64,000 nt of DNA, taken from B30-G6 sp963701385. GTDB taxonomy: Bacteria > Desulfobacterota > Desulfobacteria > Desulfobacterales > B30-G6. The number at the start of each line of letters is the position of its first letter. Positions within the stretch are counted from its first letter, which is position 1. The notes beneath the pieces were generated by a model that worked only from the letters and a program-made list of their open reading frames with translations, was not told the origin of the DNA and searched no databases. Positions 50,621 to 59,300 of the stretch are shown piece by piece. The position numbers and the translations under genes are program-made. The DNA is taken from NCBI GenBank assembly GCA_963701385.1, contig CAVOZW010000007.1, forward strand, positions 62,001 to 126,000, given 5' to 3'.

Positions 50621-50983
50621 ATGAAAATTGCGGTTACATCCAATGGGAACGATCTTTCAGCAAAGGTAGATCCTCGTTTTGGGAGATGCAACCATTTTAT
50701 CGTTATCGATTCCGATTCCATGGCGTTTGATGTTCTCGACAACAAACAGAGCCTGGACCTTCCCCAAGGGGCCGGCATTCAGGCAGGCAAAACAATTGCG
50801 GATGCCAAGGTCGATGTCCTGATTACGGGAAATTGCGGTCCCAAAGCGTTTACGGTTCTGGAACGGGCCGGAATACAGGTGGTTACCGGTGCCGACGGAA
50901 CCATCACAGAAGTCGTCCAAAAATTCAAAAAGGGTGAATTTCAATCGGCCACGGGCGCAAATGTCAACGGCCATTGGATGTAG
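50621..50983 (+). CDS. NifX/NifB-domain (dinitrogenase iron-molybdenum cofactor) family protein, ORP-like
   Basis: A 120-residue ribonuclease-H-like-fold protein of the DiNase_FeMo-co family: MKIAVTSNGNDLSAKVDPRF with GRCNHFIVID, GAGIQAGKTIADAKVDVLIT and GNCGPKAFTVLERAGIQV. Relatives include the orange protein ORP of Desulfovibrio, which binds a Mo-Cu sulfide cluster and acts with Mrp ATPases in cell division. No nif genes are nearby, so nitrogenase assembly is unlikely. AAGGAGG precedes the ATG. Confidence 0.88.
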   Translation: MKIAVTSNGNDLSAKVDPRFGRCNHFIVIDSDSMAFDVLDNKQSLDLPQGAGIQAGKTIADAKVDVLITGNCGPKAFTVLERAGIQVVTGADGTITEVVQKFKKGEFQSATGANVNGHWM

Positions 50984-51071
50984 GCGTCGTTTTATCTATC
51001 CATGGGATTGGGTCCGGTAACAAATTTATTGTCACCAGAACCCCCAAATGAAAACACAAAAGGAGACAACA

Positions 51072-51404
51072 ATGAAATTCGCCATACCCATTGCAGACGG
51101 CAAACTGACCGCCCATTTCGGGCATTGTAAGGAATTTGCCATGGTCGAGGTGCAAGATCAAAAAATCTTGCACACGGAAATGCTGGATCCGCCACCCCAT
51201 GAACCCGGCTTGCTTCCCAAATGGCTGAAAGAACAGGGTACAAATGTCGTTATAGCCGGAGGCATGGGCCAGCGTGCCATCGAACTGTTCAAGCAGGCAG
51301 GGGTCCAGGTTTTCGTCGGTGCGCCGGTCGATGCGCCCGAAAAACTCGTTCAAAGTTATCTGAATCAGACCCTCGTGACCGGGAGCAATGTCTGTGACCA
51401 CTAA
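51072..51404 (+). CDS. Second NifX-domain protein, ORP-like
   Basis: A 110-residue paralogue starting MKFAIPIADGKLTAHFGHCK, with GLLPKWLKEQGTNVVIAGGM and GQRAIELFKQAGVQVFVGAP. It is shorter and diverged from the first copy. AGGAG lies a few bases upstream of ATG 51072. The HFGHCKEF segment is a plausible metal-binding site. It lies between its paralogue and two ATPase genes, all co-directional with short gaps. Confidence 0.88.
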   Translation: MKFAIPIADGKLTAHFGHCKEFAMVEVQDQKILHTEMLDPPPHEPGLLPKWLKEQGTNVVIAGGMGQRAIELFKQAGVQVFVGAPVDAPEKLVQSYLNQTLVTGSNVCDH

Positions 51405-51447
51405 GCGTTGAAGGAAACCATTTCTATCGACCGGAGAATTTATTCAC

Positions 51448-52284
51448 ATGATCATCAGCATCGCCAGTGGAAAAGGCGGCACCGGAAAAACAACGCTCGC
51501 CGCGAATCTTGCCGTTTCATTAGATCAGCCGGTTCGGCTGCTCGACTGCGATGTCGAGGAACCGAACCTGCATCTTTTTATAGCGCCGGAAAAAGGGCAA
51601 ACCGAAACCGTCAAAACCCTGGTCCCCGAAATCCTCGAAGACAAATGCACCTTCTGCGGCAAATGTGAAACACTCTGTCAGTTCAAGGCCATCGCCATCA
51701 TCGCCGGTACGGCGGCAATGACGTTCCCTGAACTCTGCCACAGTTGCGGCGGCTGTTTCGAGATTTGCCCGGAAGACGCCATCCTGAAATCCTATCGAGA
51801 ACTGGGCACCATCACCCGGGGCAGCTATCACAACATCGAGCTTGTTTACGGCCGACTGAGAGTGGGCGAGGCCATGGCACCTCCCTTGATAAAAAAAGTC
51901 AAGTCCTATGCAAGGCCTGGCAGCGTCAATATCGTTGATTGCCCCCCGGGAACGTCCTGCCCGGTTATCGCTGCCATCAGGGACACTGATTTTGTCATTC
52001 TGGTGACCGAACCCACGCCGTTTGGTCTTCACGATCTCAAACTGGCGGTGGGGGCCGTGCAGATGCTGCGCATCCCTTTTGGGCTGGTTATCAACCGCTC
52101 GGATATCGGCAATCAGGATGTCACGGATTATGCTGCATCCATTGGGATGCCGGTTTTAATGGAAATACCCTTTGACAGGCAGATTGCGGAAGCCACCACA
52201 AACGGAAGGCTCATGGTCAAGGAATTGCCGGCTTACCGGGAAAAATTCCTGAACATATTGCAACAGATCGAAAACATTGTCTAG
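51448..52284 (+). CDS. Mrp/ParA-type P-loop ATPase with a 2x[4Fe-4S] ferredoxin insert
   Basis: A 278-residue protein. SIASGKGGTGKTTLAANLAV is the deviant Walker A; after ~60 residues comes a ferredoxin-like insert with CTFCGKCETLC and CHSCGGCFEICPE, two 4Fe-4S sites; Walker B is in VNIVDCPPGTSCP. Such proteins are the partners of ORP in Desulfovibrio and may assemble or deliver FeS or Mo-Cu clusters. GGAGA precedes the ATG. It precedes a paralogue by 27 bases. Confidence 0.92.
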   Translation: MIISIASGKGGTGKTTLAANLAVSLDQPVRLLDCDVEEPNLHLFIAPEKGQTETVKTLVPEILEDKCTFCGKCETLCQFKAIAIIAGTAAMTFPELCHSCGGCFEICPEDAILKSYRELGTITRGSYHNIELVYGRLRVGEAMAPPLIKKVKSYARPGSVNIVDCPPGTSCPVIAAIRDTDFVILVTEPTPFGLHDLKLAVGAVQMLRIPFGLVINRSDIGNQDVTDYAASIGMPVLMEIPFDRQIAEATTNGRLMVKELPAYREKFLNILQQIENIV

Positions 52285-52311
52285 CGATTTTATAAAACGG
52301 AAGCAACACAT

Positions 52312-53181
52312 ATGAAAGAACTGGTCATCATCAGCGGTAAAGGCGGCACCGGAAAGACGAGCATTGTGGGCGCATTTGCGACCCTGGCCAAAAACAAGAT
52401 CCTTTGCGATGCAGACGTGGATGCCGCCGATCTGCATCTTATTATCGAACCAAGCATTCAATCCCGTCATGATTTCCAAAGCGGCCGTACGGCCCTGATC
52501 GATGAGAGCCGTTGCAGCGAGTGTGGTCTATGCCGGGAACTGTGCCAGTTCGAGGCCATCAACCCGGACTTCCAGGTGGATCCTATTGCCTGCGAGGGAT
52601 GTGGGGTCTGTGTCCACTTCTGCCCGGAAAAAGCCATCGAATTCCCTCTCAATACCTGTGGCGAATGGTATATATCAGAAACCCGTTTCGGGCCCATGGT
52701 TCACGCCCGGCTCGGAATCGCCGAAGAGAATTCAGGCAAGTTGGTGTCCTTGGTGCGAAATGAAGCCAAGGCCTTGGCTGAAAAAACCGGCGCCGACCTC
52801 ATATTGACCGATGGCCCTCCGGGTGTCGGTTGCCCGGTCATTGCATCGATTGGCAATGCAGATGCTGTATTGGTGGTGACAGAGCCCTCTGTTTCGGGTA
52901 TTCATGACCTAAAACGGATTCTGGCCCTCACCGAACACTTTCGTGTTCCCGCCATGGTCTGCGTCAATAAATACGACCTGAATCAAAAATTAGCAGACGA
53001 TATCCACAGCTATGCCCGGGAGGCCCATGCCACAAGTATCGGGCAGATTCCCTTTGATACGGCCATAACACACGCCATGGTAAGGGCCCGGACCCTCCTG
53101 GAACACGACCCCTCCTCTGAAACGAGCCAGGCCATTCGGGGCATCTGGGAGAAAGCGGAGCAACACTTCTTATCCCGATAA
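52312..53181 (+). CDS. Second Mrp/ParA-type ATPase with a ferredoxin insert
   Basis: A 289-residue paralogue of the preceding gene: IISGKGGTGKTSIVGAFATL, ferredoxin motifs CSECGLCRELC and CEGCGVCVHFCPE, Walker B LILTDGPPGVGCP. Both cluster sites are intact. The two ATPases probably form a heterodimer, since such genes nearly always occur in tandem. The stop overlaps the convergent MFS gene by 12 bases. Confidence 0.92.
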   Translation: MKELVIISGKGGTGKTSIVGAFATLAKNKILCDADVDAADLHLIIEPSIQSRHDFQSGRTALIDESRCSECGLCRELCQFEAINPDFQVDPIACEGCGVCVHFCPEKAIEFPLNTCGEWYISETRFGPMVHARLGIAEENSGKLVSLVRNEAKALAEKTGADLILTDGPPGVGCPVIASIGNADAVLVVTEPSVSGIHDLKRILALTEHFRVPAMVCVNKYDLNQKLADDIHSYAREAHATSIGQIPFDTAITHAMVRARTLLEHDPSSETSQAIRGIWEKAEQHFLSR

Positions 53182-54420
53182 ATTCGCTTGAGGACGTATT
53201 GATTTTCGTTTGAGCGAAGCGGCGCACAGCAGCCCAACCACACTCACGCCACTCAGAAGGCGGAAAACCATCTGGTAGGATCCGGTTGTATCGAAGACCA
53301 AACCGGCCACGAACGGGCCTGCGGCAGCACCGAATGTGGAGATGAAGGTAACGATCCCGAAAAGTTCACCATGGGATCGGGTGCCAAAATATTCCGCCGT
53401 GATGGGCGCCACAATCGCGAACAGGCCACCGTGTGAAAATCCGTGTAGAAAAGCAAAAACCACCATCATCCAGAATCGATCGGAAATCTGAAGCCACAAC
53501 AAGCCCACGGACAGGCACGTAAAACAAATTACCAGCACCGGTTTGGTCCCGATTCTGTCTGCGGTACCCCCCATCACGAATCGACCCAGTATGCTCACGG
53601 CACCCACCGTCGACAAAATTTGCGCCCCGTTGGAAGATGAAAATCCCAGGTCCATCACGTGCGGAACAACGTGCAGTAGCATGGTTGCCAGACAGAAGAG
53701 CGCCAGGATATAGGCAACGCATATCATCCAGAATGACAGGGTTCGCAAGGCCTGGTCGATGGTAAGCCCCTTCTCTGTCTCCGGGCCCGACATCTCAAAG
53801 GCCTTTTTTTCATTGTCCGGCCAAAGTCCCATCTTCCCGGGATCGCGAACAAGAAGCTGTGCCAAACAGACATAAATAACCAGGGAAAGGATGCCCAGAA
53901 CAACAAAGGTCGTTCGCCATCCATAACGGCCCATGAACCCGTTGAGCAGAAGCGGCATGACGAGCATGCCGGCCCCTGTGCCCACCTTGGCAATACCCGT
54001 CACCAGACCCCGGTATCGCAAAAACCAGCGCGACGTGGTGGAAAGTATGACCACATCCGTACCGCTGATGCCGAAACCGATGATGATCGTGCAGAACAGA
54101 TAAACGTGCCAGAAGTGGGATACCCGCGACATCAGAAGGTAACCGATCCCCAGAAACACGCCTCCCACGGCCATAACGACCCGTGGCCCAAGCCTGTCGC
54201 TCAACCGGCCCTGCAGGATGCTGCTCAAACCGCAAACCAGCATGGCAAGGGAAAAGGCGGACGAAATAAGCGCTCTGGACCAACCGAATTCATCCATGAA
54301 GGGCTTGAAAAAAACCCCCATGCTGTTAAAAACACCCCAGCCGACGGCCTGGAGCATGAAGGCCACGACAAGGATGATGTATCCGTAAAAAAAACGGGAT
54401 GTCACTGAATGATATTTCAC
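53170..54420 (-). CDS. Major facilitator superfamily transporter (oxalate/formate antiporter-like)
   Basis: A 416-residue protein of twelve membrane helices. It starts with FFYGYIILVVAFMLQAVGWG and GVFFKPFMDEFGWSRALISS, typical of the OFA/monocarboxylate group, with the A-motif GRLSDRLGPRVVM after helix 2. A central cytoplasmic loop (about residues 200-225) is polar. Likely carries a monocarboxylate or dicarboxylate. Starts with GTG at 54420, with AAGG upstream. Confidence 0.85.
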   Translation of the reverse strand: MKYHSVTSRFFYGYIILVVAFMLQAVGWGVFNSMGVFFKPFMDEFGWSRALISSAFSLAMLVCGLSSILQGRLSDRLGPRVVMAVGGVFLGIGYLLMSRVSHFWHVYLFCTIIIGFGISGTDVVILSTTSRWFLRYRGLVTGIAKVGTGAGMLVMPLLLNGFMGRYGWRTTFVVLGILSLVIYVCLAQLLVRDPGKMGLWPDNEKKAFEMSGPETEKGLTIDQALRTLSFWMICVAYILALFCLATMLLHVVPHVMDLGFSSSNGAQILSTVGAVSILGRFVMGGTADRIGTKPVLVICFTCLSVGLLWLQISDRFWMMVVFAFLHGFSHGGLFAIVAPITAEYFGTRSHGELFGIVTFISTFGAAAGPFVAGLVFDTTGSYQMVFRLLSGVSVVGLLCAASLKRKSIRPQANLSG

Positions 54421-54500
54421 GCACCTGCCTTAAATTTCGAGACACTTTAGCTGTTTATATCATTCATAAGAAACAGGCCTGTCAACGATAATCCATCTAT

Positions 54501-54541
54501 AAAAAAAAGAGAGCAGATAAACTCGCTCTATCTGCTCTCTT
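54501..54541 (-). terminator. Terminator on the minus strand after the GVDRR-type gene
   Basis: On the minus strand, AGAGAGCAGATA and TATCTGCTCTCT form a 12-pair stem with a short loop, running into a T-run. It ends transcription from the small gene at 54567-54764, before the MFS gene. Confidence 0.8.
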
Positions 54542-54566
54542 AAAGATATGTTTTTGGGGAAATCGA

Positions 54567-54764
54567 TTATGCGGATTGTCTTGGTTTTTCCCGCCTGTCG
54601 ACACCGAGTCGCCGATCCGCGTTCATTCTTCTTTCAGGGATATGGACGGCATAGGAAAAAACACGTCTGTCTACCCCGGCACGCCGACCGCCGTTATCTA
54701 AAAAGACTTCTTTCATTGGTATGCTCAAACCCCTCACCCGCATTGACATGTCTGAACAAGTCAA
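54567..54764 (-). CDS. Small Arg/Asp-rich protein of unknown function
   Basis: Up to 65 residues. The distinctive part is NGGRRAGVDRRVFSYAVHIP, then ERRMNADRRLGVDRREKPRQ, with three G/A-x-DRR repeats around FSY.HIPERR. I recognise the GxDRRxFSYxxHIPERR pattern from short unannotated proteins of sulfate-reducing deltaproteobacteria, but know of no function. The start may be the ATG at 54764 or the one at 54716 (MKEVFLDN), neither with a clear Shine-Dalgarno. A strong terminator follows, supporting a real transcript. Confidence 0.6.
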   Translation of the reverse strand: MTCSDMSMRVRGLSIPMKEVFLDNGGRRAGVDRRVFSYAVHIPERRMNADRRLGVDRREKPRQSA

Positions 54765-54876
54765 TCTTGGTTTTTGTTGTCAATAACAGGATGCAAAAAC
54801 CATGCGAAGTTAAAAATTTTTTTTACTTTTTAAATGATATCTGTTAGTTAGAAATAAAAAAAGTCTTTATTAAGCT

Positions 54877-55227
54877 CTAAAATAGGCAATAAACTCCCCA
54901 TGGTTTGTGACGCAGATTTCCTAATACAATCAATAGCATGCTGCGTAGTGCATTCCAATCAAGAACAAACCTGTTCCTAACACGGTGCCAACAATACCGG
55001 TTTTTGATCCTTTCAAGAAGAGTGACCCTCACCTGCAAAGCATGAAATTCATTAGAAGAAACAGGCTTCAACTTACAAGGTATTTGTACCAGGTCTTTGA
55101 TGACAAATGTCTCTTCACCATCAGACGCTGTAATGATGATGCAGGCAGAAACCATGTCTTTATGAACGGATAACCCGCAACAAATAGGGTGCACAACGGA
55201 AATAATTTTGCTACTGTTTTTCTGTGT
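54877..55227 (-). pseudogene. IS110-family transposase remnant
   Basis: The first ~50 codons (MTQKNSSKIISVVHPICCGL, SVHKDMVSACIIITASDGEE) match the N-terminus of IS110-family (DEDD) transposases, in which GLDVHK holds the first catalytic aspartate; here it reads GLSVHK. After FVIKDL the sequence no longer resembles the family, and both the middle and the C-terminal Ser-containing domain are absent. AAGGAGG precedes the start. The flank to the right at 55296-55342 is repeated at 37201-37248. Confidence 0.75.
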
Positions 55228-55295
55228 CATAGCTACCCTCCTTATTTGATAAATTTTCATGCCCTATTTTTAGTAGGGTAGTTATGACATTTCAG

Positions 55296-55342
55296 TATAA
55301 ATCTATGTTTCAAGTTTCGTTGTGCGCGACGGGCATGAAAAT
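55296..55342. repeat. IS110-associated flanking repeat
   Basis: TATAAATCTATGTTTCAAGT followed by TTCGTTGTGCGCGACGGGCA, nearly identical to 37201-37248. Probably a boundary of the decayed element. Confidence 0.65.
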
Positions 55343-55389
55343 ATGGGGCGTTCCATTTCCAACAATCGCGAGGACCTGCTCAGAAAACC

Positions 55390-56091
55390 ATGAAACCTGA
55401 CATCAGCATTATTATTCCCGTTTTGAACGAACCCGGTACCATCCAGCGCACGCTCGAATGCCTGGCGTGTCAATCAAGGGTGAAAATGATCGAAATCGTG
55501 GTTATCGATGCCGACCCTGGGGCAAAGACCCTCGCGGCCATCGACGCTGAGAGCGGGTCGCGTATAAAGCTGAAGACCGGCATCTCCGCCAAGGGCCGCG
55601 GCATACAGATGAACAAGGGTGCCGAACTTGCATTCGGGTCCGTCCTGCTGTTTCTGCACGCAGACACGGTCCTACCTGAAGGTGCCGTTGATGCAATCTT
55701 GTCCACTTTGCAGAACCCGCTCATCGTCGGTGGCGCATTCGATCTCGGTATCCGCTCCGTCAGATGGGGGTACCGTATCATCGAGAATGTCGCAAGCGCC
55801 CGTTCCCGATTCACCCGCCTGCCCTATGGGGACCAGGCCATCTTTCTGCGCAAGCATTATTTCCATTTGATCGGCGGATACAGCACACTACCCATCATGG
55901 AAGATGTGGATATCATGCGGCGCATTAAACGGCGTGGGGACACCATCGACATCATCGGCATGCGGGTGCAAACAGACCCCCGCCGATGGGAAAAAGAGGG
56001 TATGATACGCGGCACCCTCAGAAACTGGTTGCTGATGACACTTTACCTGATGGGCGTCTCACCCAAAAAGCTGGTGAAGTATTATAAGTAA
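55390..56091 (+). CDS. Family 2 glycosyltransferase, TIGR04283-like (arsenosugar type)
   Basis: A 233-residue GT-A enzyme. It opens with ISIIIPVLNEPGTIQRTLEC, then GRGIQMNKGAELAFGSVLLF and HADTVLPEGA, the modified metal-binding DxD-like segment, and LPYGDQAIFLRK...PIMEDVDIMRRI-type acceptor motifs. This pattern is the TIGR04283 group, often named arsenosugar biosynthesis glycosyltransferase. It is near the TIGR04282-like gene at 57162-57902 but on the opposite strand. Substrate unproven. Confidence 0.85.
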   Translation: MKPDISIIIPVLNEPGTIQRTLECLACQSRVKMIEIVVIDADPGAKTLAAIDAESGSRIKLKTGISAKGRGIQMNKGAELAFGSVLLFLHADTVLPEGAVDAILSTLQNPLIVGGAFDLGIRSVRWGYRIIENVASARSRFTRLPYGDQAIFLRKHYFHLIGGYSTLPIMEDVDIMRRIKRRGDTIDIIGMRVQTDPRRWEKEGMIRGTLRNWLLMTLYLMGVSPKKLVKYYK

Positions 56092-56397
56092 AGGGTTCGA
56101 GGTGTTGGGAGAGGGTTCAAGGGGTCAGCCAGGACGAGTGTTTGTTTTCCATGAACCGTAATTTCTTCTTTAGGAAAACCTTCGTTATTGTACATATTCC
56201 AACAAAGTTAATACGCTTTCAGACTTTTAACTCTTTATAATTCTTAAGCATTCAGCTGATGCCTCACTTCATCTCACTCGAACCCTGGACCCCTGGAATC
56301 CTTGAATCCTTAATTTGGATCAACTCTTTTGGAGATGATCCATGAAAAACAATAAGGGTTGCAGACGAAGACCAGCAATTCTTCACTTATGCGTCAC
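56092..56397. other. Intergenic region with long inverted repeat ends
   Basis: 306 bases without a gene. GGGTTCGAGG near 56094 and GGTTCAAGGGGTC near 56115 are matched in inverted form by CTCGAACCC (56278) and GACCCCTGG ... CCTTGAATCC near 56289-56310. The ends could pair across about 200 bases. The inside is AT-rich and unrecognised. Confidence 0.45.
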
Positions 56398-57165
56398 CTA
56401 ATCCAAGGCTGGCCTGAAAATGATATCCCCGTAAAATGCCGTGGCCGACTCCCCGGTATTGTCGGTGTCCGTCATGATGGCCACGCCCGATATCAGGGGT
56501 GGGTCGGTTTGAAAGGCTTTTCGGTAATCCTCCAGCAGATTTCTTCTCTGAATGACCCACTGGTTGATTTTTTCGGTCCCCGAGGCCACGGCCACCATCA
56601 TGGCCCGGTCGGTATAGGGGTTGGGGACCATCGTGTCAACGGCGACATGATTCCCCCAGACGTAATTCATGGCGCCGGTGGGTGGGTATTCTCCATATAG
56701 CAGCTTGACGGTCTTGTACTTGACCCGGTCGCCAAAGGAAAGCTTGGAAGGGTCGTATTCAAAGGTGATATAGATCCGGGCCGGGTAGTCATCGCCTTCC
56801 TTTTTGTTGACGTCCCCTCTTTCCAGAACATTGCTCACCTTCCAGCGCCACTCCACGATGGGATATTGCATGGGATCGATCTGAATCTTTCGGATCAGGC
56901 CCGAGGCGGCGGCAGTGCTCACGGCCCTGACAACGACTGTGCCTTCATCCGACACCAGGTCGTAGCGGGTGTGCTGTTCAATCTTCTTGAACACCAGGGG
57001 CTCCCAACCCGGCGGTCGATCCGGGCCGGGCTGCAGAGATGAAAAAGAGCCCACCAGCAAGTCTTTCTGCAAATCGTCAGCAATGGCTTCGCTCACATGA
57101 ACCACAAACCAGACGGTCAGGACTGTCAGACAGGCCAAAATTGTTCTCAATGCATTGGGTTTCAT
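56398..57165 (-). CDS. DUF3047 exported protein
   Basis: A 255-residue protein with a signal peptide (NALRTILACLTVLTVWFVVH) and a DUF3047 domain, seen in YPIVEWRWKVSNVLERGDVN, YPARIYITFEYDPS, MNYVWGNHVAVDTMVPNPYT and GVAIMTDTDNTGESATAFYG. The fold is predicted beta-sandwich, possibly carbohydrate-binding; function is unknown. ATG 57165 overlaps the stop of the upstream glycosyltransferase gene as ATGA and has AAAGGG upstream, so the two are translationally coupled. Confidence 0.85.
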   Translation of the reverse strand: MKPNALRTILACLTVLTVWFVVHVSEAIADDLQKDLLVGSFSSLQPGPDRPPGWEPLVFKKIEQHTRYDLVSDEGTVVVRAVSTAAASGLIRKIQIDPMQYPIVEWRWKVSNVLERGDVNKKEGDDYPARIYITFEYDPSKLSFGDRVKYKTVKLLYGEYPPTGAMNYVWGNHVAVDTMVPNPYTDRAMMVAVASGTEKINQWVIQRRNLLEDYRKAFQTDPPLISGVAIMTDTDNTGESATAFYGDIIFRPALD

Positions 57166-57902
57166 AGGCACCCTTTCCGATTGAGCTGTTCCAGAAATTT
57201 CATGGTTTTCAGGTGGGTGAGCCCCTTGGCTTTGCTGCGATGGTAAAAGGCGCTGAGATCTTCATGGGTGTCGATATCCTGCCAGGCGGGCAGCACACGG
57301 CTGCTTAGACCCGTATCGCGGATCTGCCGAAGGGTTTGTTGGAAGACATGCTCGGTTCCCCATTCGATACCGGAAAACACATCCCCTTTAAAAGCGGCTT
57401 TCTGAAATCCGATCAGGTAATAACCACCATCCAGAGCAGGTCCGACAACCACATGCTTTTTCTTCAGTAATGTAAAGGCTTCATCGACAATACCGGTGTC
57501 GAGATCCGGAAAATCGCTGCCCAATAAAACGGCCTGACCCACATCCGAGGCAAAGACAGTTAAAAAGGCATTTCGCATCCTTTGCCCCAGATTTTTCCCC
57601 TTCTGCGGCTGGAGGTGGACTGTGTCCCCAAGCCATTCCCGAATGATCGATTCCTTGTGGGGGGGGTAGAAAAAGACAATCAGGTCATACCCGCCCCCCG
57701 TCAGACGCTCCATGACGTCCTCCACGAAATATCGATAAAGCGCGAGAACCGTGGCGGCATCCAAGGCCTTTTCAAGACGCGTTTTGACCCTGCCCAACTC
57801 CGGCGCACGAACAAACAGCAGTACCCGTCTTTGTCGGTCACCGTTTGACATGCTTGGCGTGCTTTTTCCCATGTTAGCGATCCCCTTTTTACGATTTGCC
57901 AT
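57162..57902 (-). CDS. TIGR04282-like glycosyltransferase/nucleotidyltransferase (arsenosugar type)
   Basis: A 246-residue GT-A-like protein: RRVLLFVRAPELGRVKTRLE, AVLLGSDFPDLDTGIVDEAF and GPALDGGYYLIGF are diagnostic of the TIGR04282 family (MobA-like DUF2064), annotated as arsenosugar biosynthesis glycosyltransferase. AAF and DGGYY loops fit the nucleotide-sugar pocket. GAGG precedes the ATG at 57902. Coupled to the DUF3047 gene. Confidence 0.88.
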   Translation of the reverse strand: MANRKKGIANMGKSTPSMSNGDRQRRVLLFVRAPELGRVKTRLEKALDAATVLALYRYFVEDVMERLTGGGYDLIVFFYPPHKESIIREWLGDTVHLQPQKGKNLGQRMRNAFLTVFASDVGQAVLLGSDFPDLDTGIVDEAFTLLKKKHVVVGPALDGGYYLIGFQKAAFKGDVFSGIEWGTEHVFQQTLRQIRDTGLSSRVLPAWQDIDTHEDLSAFYHRSKAKGLTHLKTMKFLEQLNRKGCL

Positions 57903-58058
57903 GCGCCTCGACTTTTAGACATTTAAGGAACATCGTTGAAATGGTTCAGCTAGCTTTCACAAGGGCTGAAACACTTTGACATACCGAGGTCATTCGCGAT
58001 AGGAGTCCCCTGGGGTATTCGTGAAAGACATTTCTTAACTGCCAAAGGCTGTTTACGA

Positions 58059-59300
58059 TTGAATGCCATCGCCATCATCATACTCGCCGCTATCGTCTTT
58101 GATGTTGTCATCAACATCATTGCGGACATACTCAACCTGAGAATGCTGCAGGCAAAGCTGCCCAAGCCGTTCCAGGGCGTGTACGATGCCGACCAGTATC
58201 GAAAATCACAGGACTACCTGCGTGTCAACACCCGATTTGGATGGGTCACTGCCGTGGTCAATCTGGTTGTCATACTTATTTTCTGGTTCCAAGGCGGATT
58301 TCCTGCCATCGACAACTGGGTTCGGTCTTTTGGTCACGGCCCGGTACTGTCCGGTTTGATGTACATAGGAACGTTGATGTTTCTCTACGCGCTATTGTCG
58401 CAGCCCTTTTCCATTTATTCAACCTTTGTCATCGAGGAGCGTTTCGGGTTCAACAAGACCACCTGGCTTACCTATGGTCTCGATCTGCTCAAGGGATTGA
58501 TGCTTGCCATCCTGCTGGGTGCCCCCCTCCTGGCAGGCATCCTGGCATTCTTTGAATACACCGCTAACCACGCATGGCTATACTGCTGGGCAGTCGTCGT
58601 CCTCTACATGCTGGTGGTTCAATACGTCGCTCCCACCTGGATCATGCCTTTATTCAACAAATTCAAGCCGCTGGAGGAAGGGGATCTCAAATCGGCCATC
58701 CTGTCCTACGCCGGGTCCATTCAATTTCCCTTAAAGCGCGTTTACGTCATGGACGGCTCCAAGCGCTCTCGCAAATCAAATGCCTTTTTTACGGGGTTCG
58801 GCAAGAACAAGCGCATCGTGCTCTTCGACACCCTTATCCAGCAGCACACTGTCCCGGAGCTGGTGGCGGTGCTGGCCCACGAAATGGGGCACTACAAAAA
58901 GAAACATATCCTCCAGGGCGTATTGCTGGGGATTCTTCAAACCGGTATCATGTTCTATCTGCTTTCTTTGGTGATATCTTACCCGGGTCTGTTTGAAGCG
59001 TTTCATATGAGCCACGTTTCTGTGCATGCCGGACTTATCTTTTTTGGGATGCTTTTTGCCCCTCTAGATTTTTTTGCCGGTATTTTGATGCAGGCCCGTT
59101 CCCGGTCCAACGAATATCAGGCCGACAGATTTTCAGCCAAAACCACCCGAAATCCCGCGGCCATGATCGAGGCCCTCAAGAAACTGTCTGTCCACAACCT
59201 GTCAAATCTTTTGCCCCACCCCTTGTATGTTTTGCTCCACTACTCCCACCCGCCGGTACTAAAACGGATCCAAGCCATCGAAAAGGTCACACTCAGCTGA
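58059..59300 (+). CDS. M48-family (Ste24-like) zinc metalloprotease
   Basis: A 413-residue integral membrane protease of the CAAX prenyl protease 1 family. HEMGHYKKKH is the zinc HExxH motif, and EYQADRFSA gives the third ligand. The N-terminal half has several membrane helices and the conserved EERFGFNKTTWLTY. It probably degrades misfolded membrane proteins, since prenylation is absent. The start is a TTG (58059) with AAAGG upstream. The 156 bases before it hold an inverted repeat CTTTCAC/GTGAAAG (about 57953-58026) around CCCCTGGGG. Confidence 0.92.
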   Translation: MNAIAIIILAAIVFDVVINIIADILNLRMLQAKLPKPFQGVYDADQYRKSQDYLRVNTRFGWVTAVVNLVVILIFWFQGGFPAIDNWVRSFGHGPVLSGLMYIGTLMFLYALLSQPFSIYSTFVIEERFGFNKTTWLTYGLDLLKGLMLAILLGAPLLAGILAFFEYTANHAWLYCWAVVVLYMLVVQYVAPTWIMPLFNKFKPLEEGDLKSAILSYAGSIQFPLKRVYVMDGSKRSRKSNAFFTGFGKNKRIVLFDTLIQQHTVPELVAVLAHEMGHYKKKHILQGVLLGILQTGIMFYLLSLVISYPGLFEAFHMSHVSVHAGLIFFGMLFAPLDFFAGILMQARSRSNEYQADRFSAKTTRNPAAMIEALKKLSVHNLSNLLPHPLYVLLHYSHPPVLKRIQAIEKVTLS

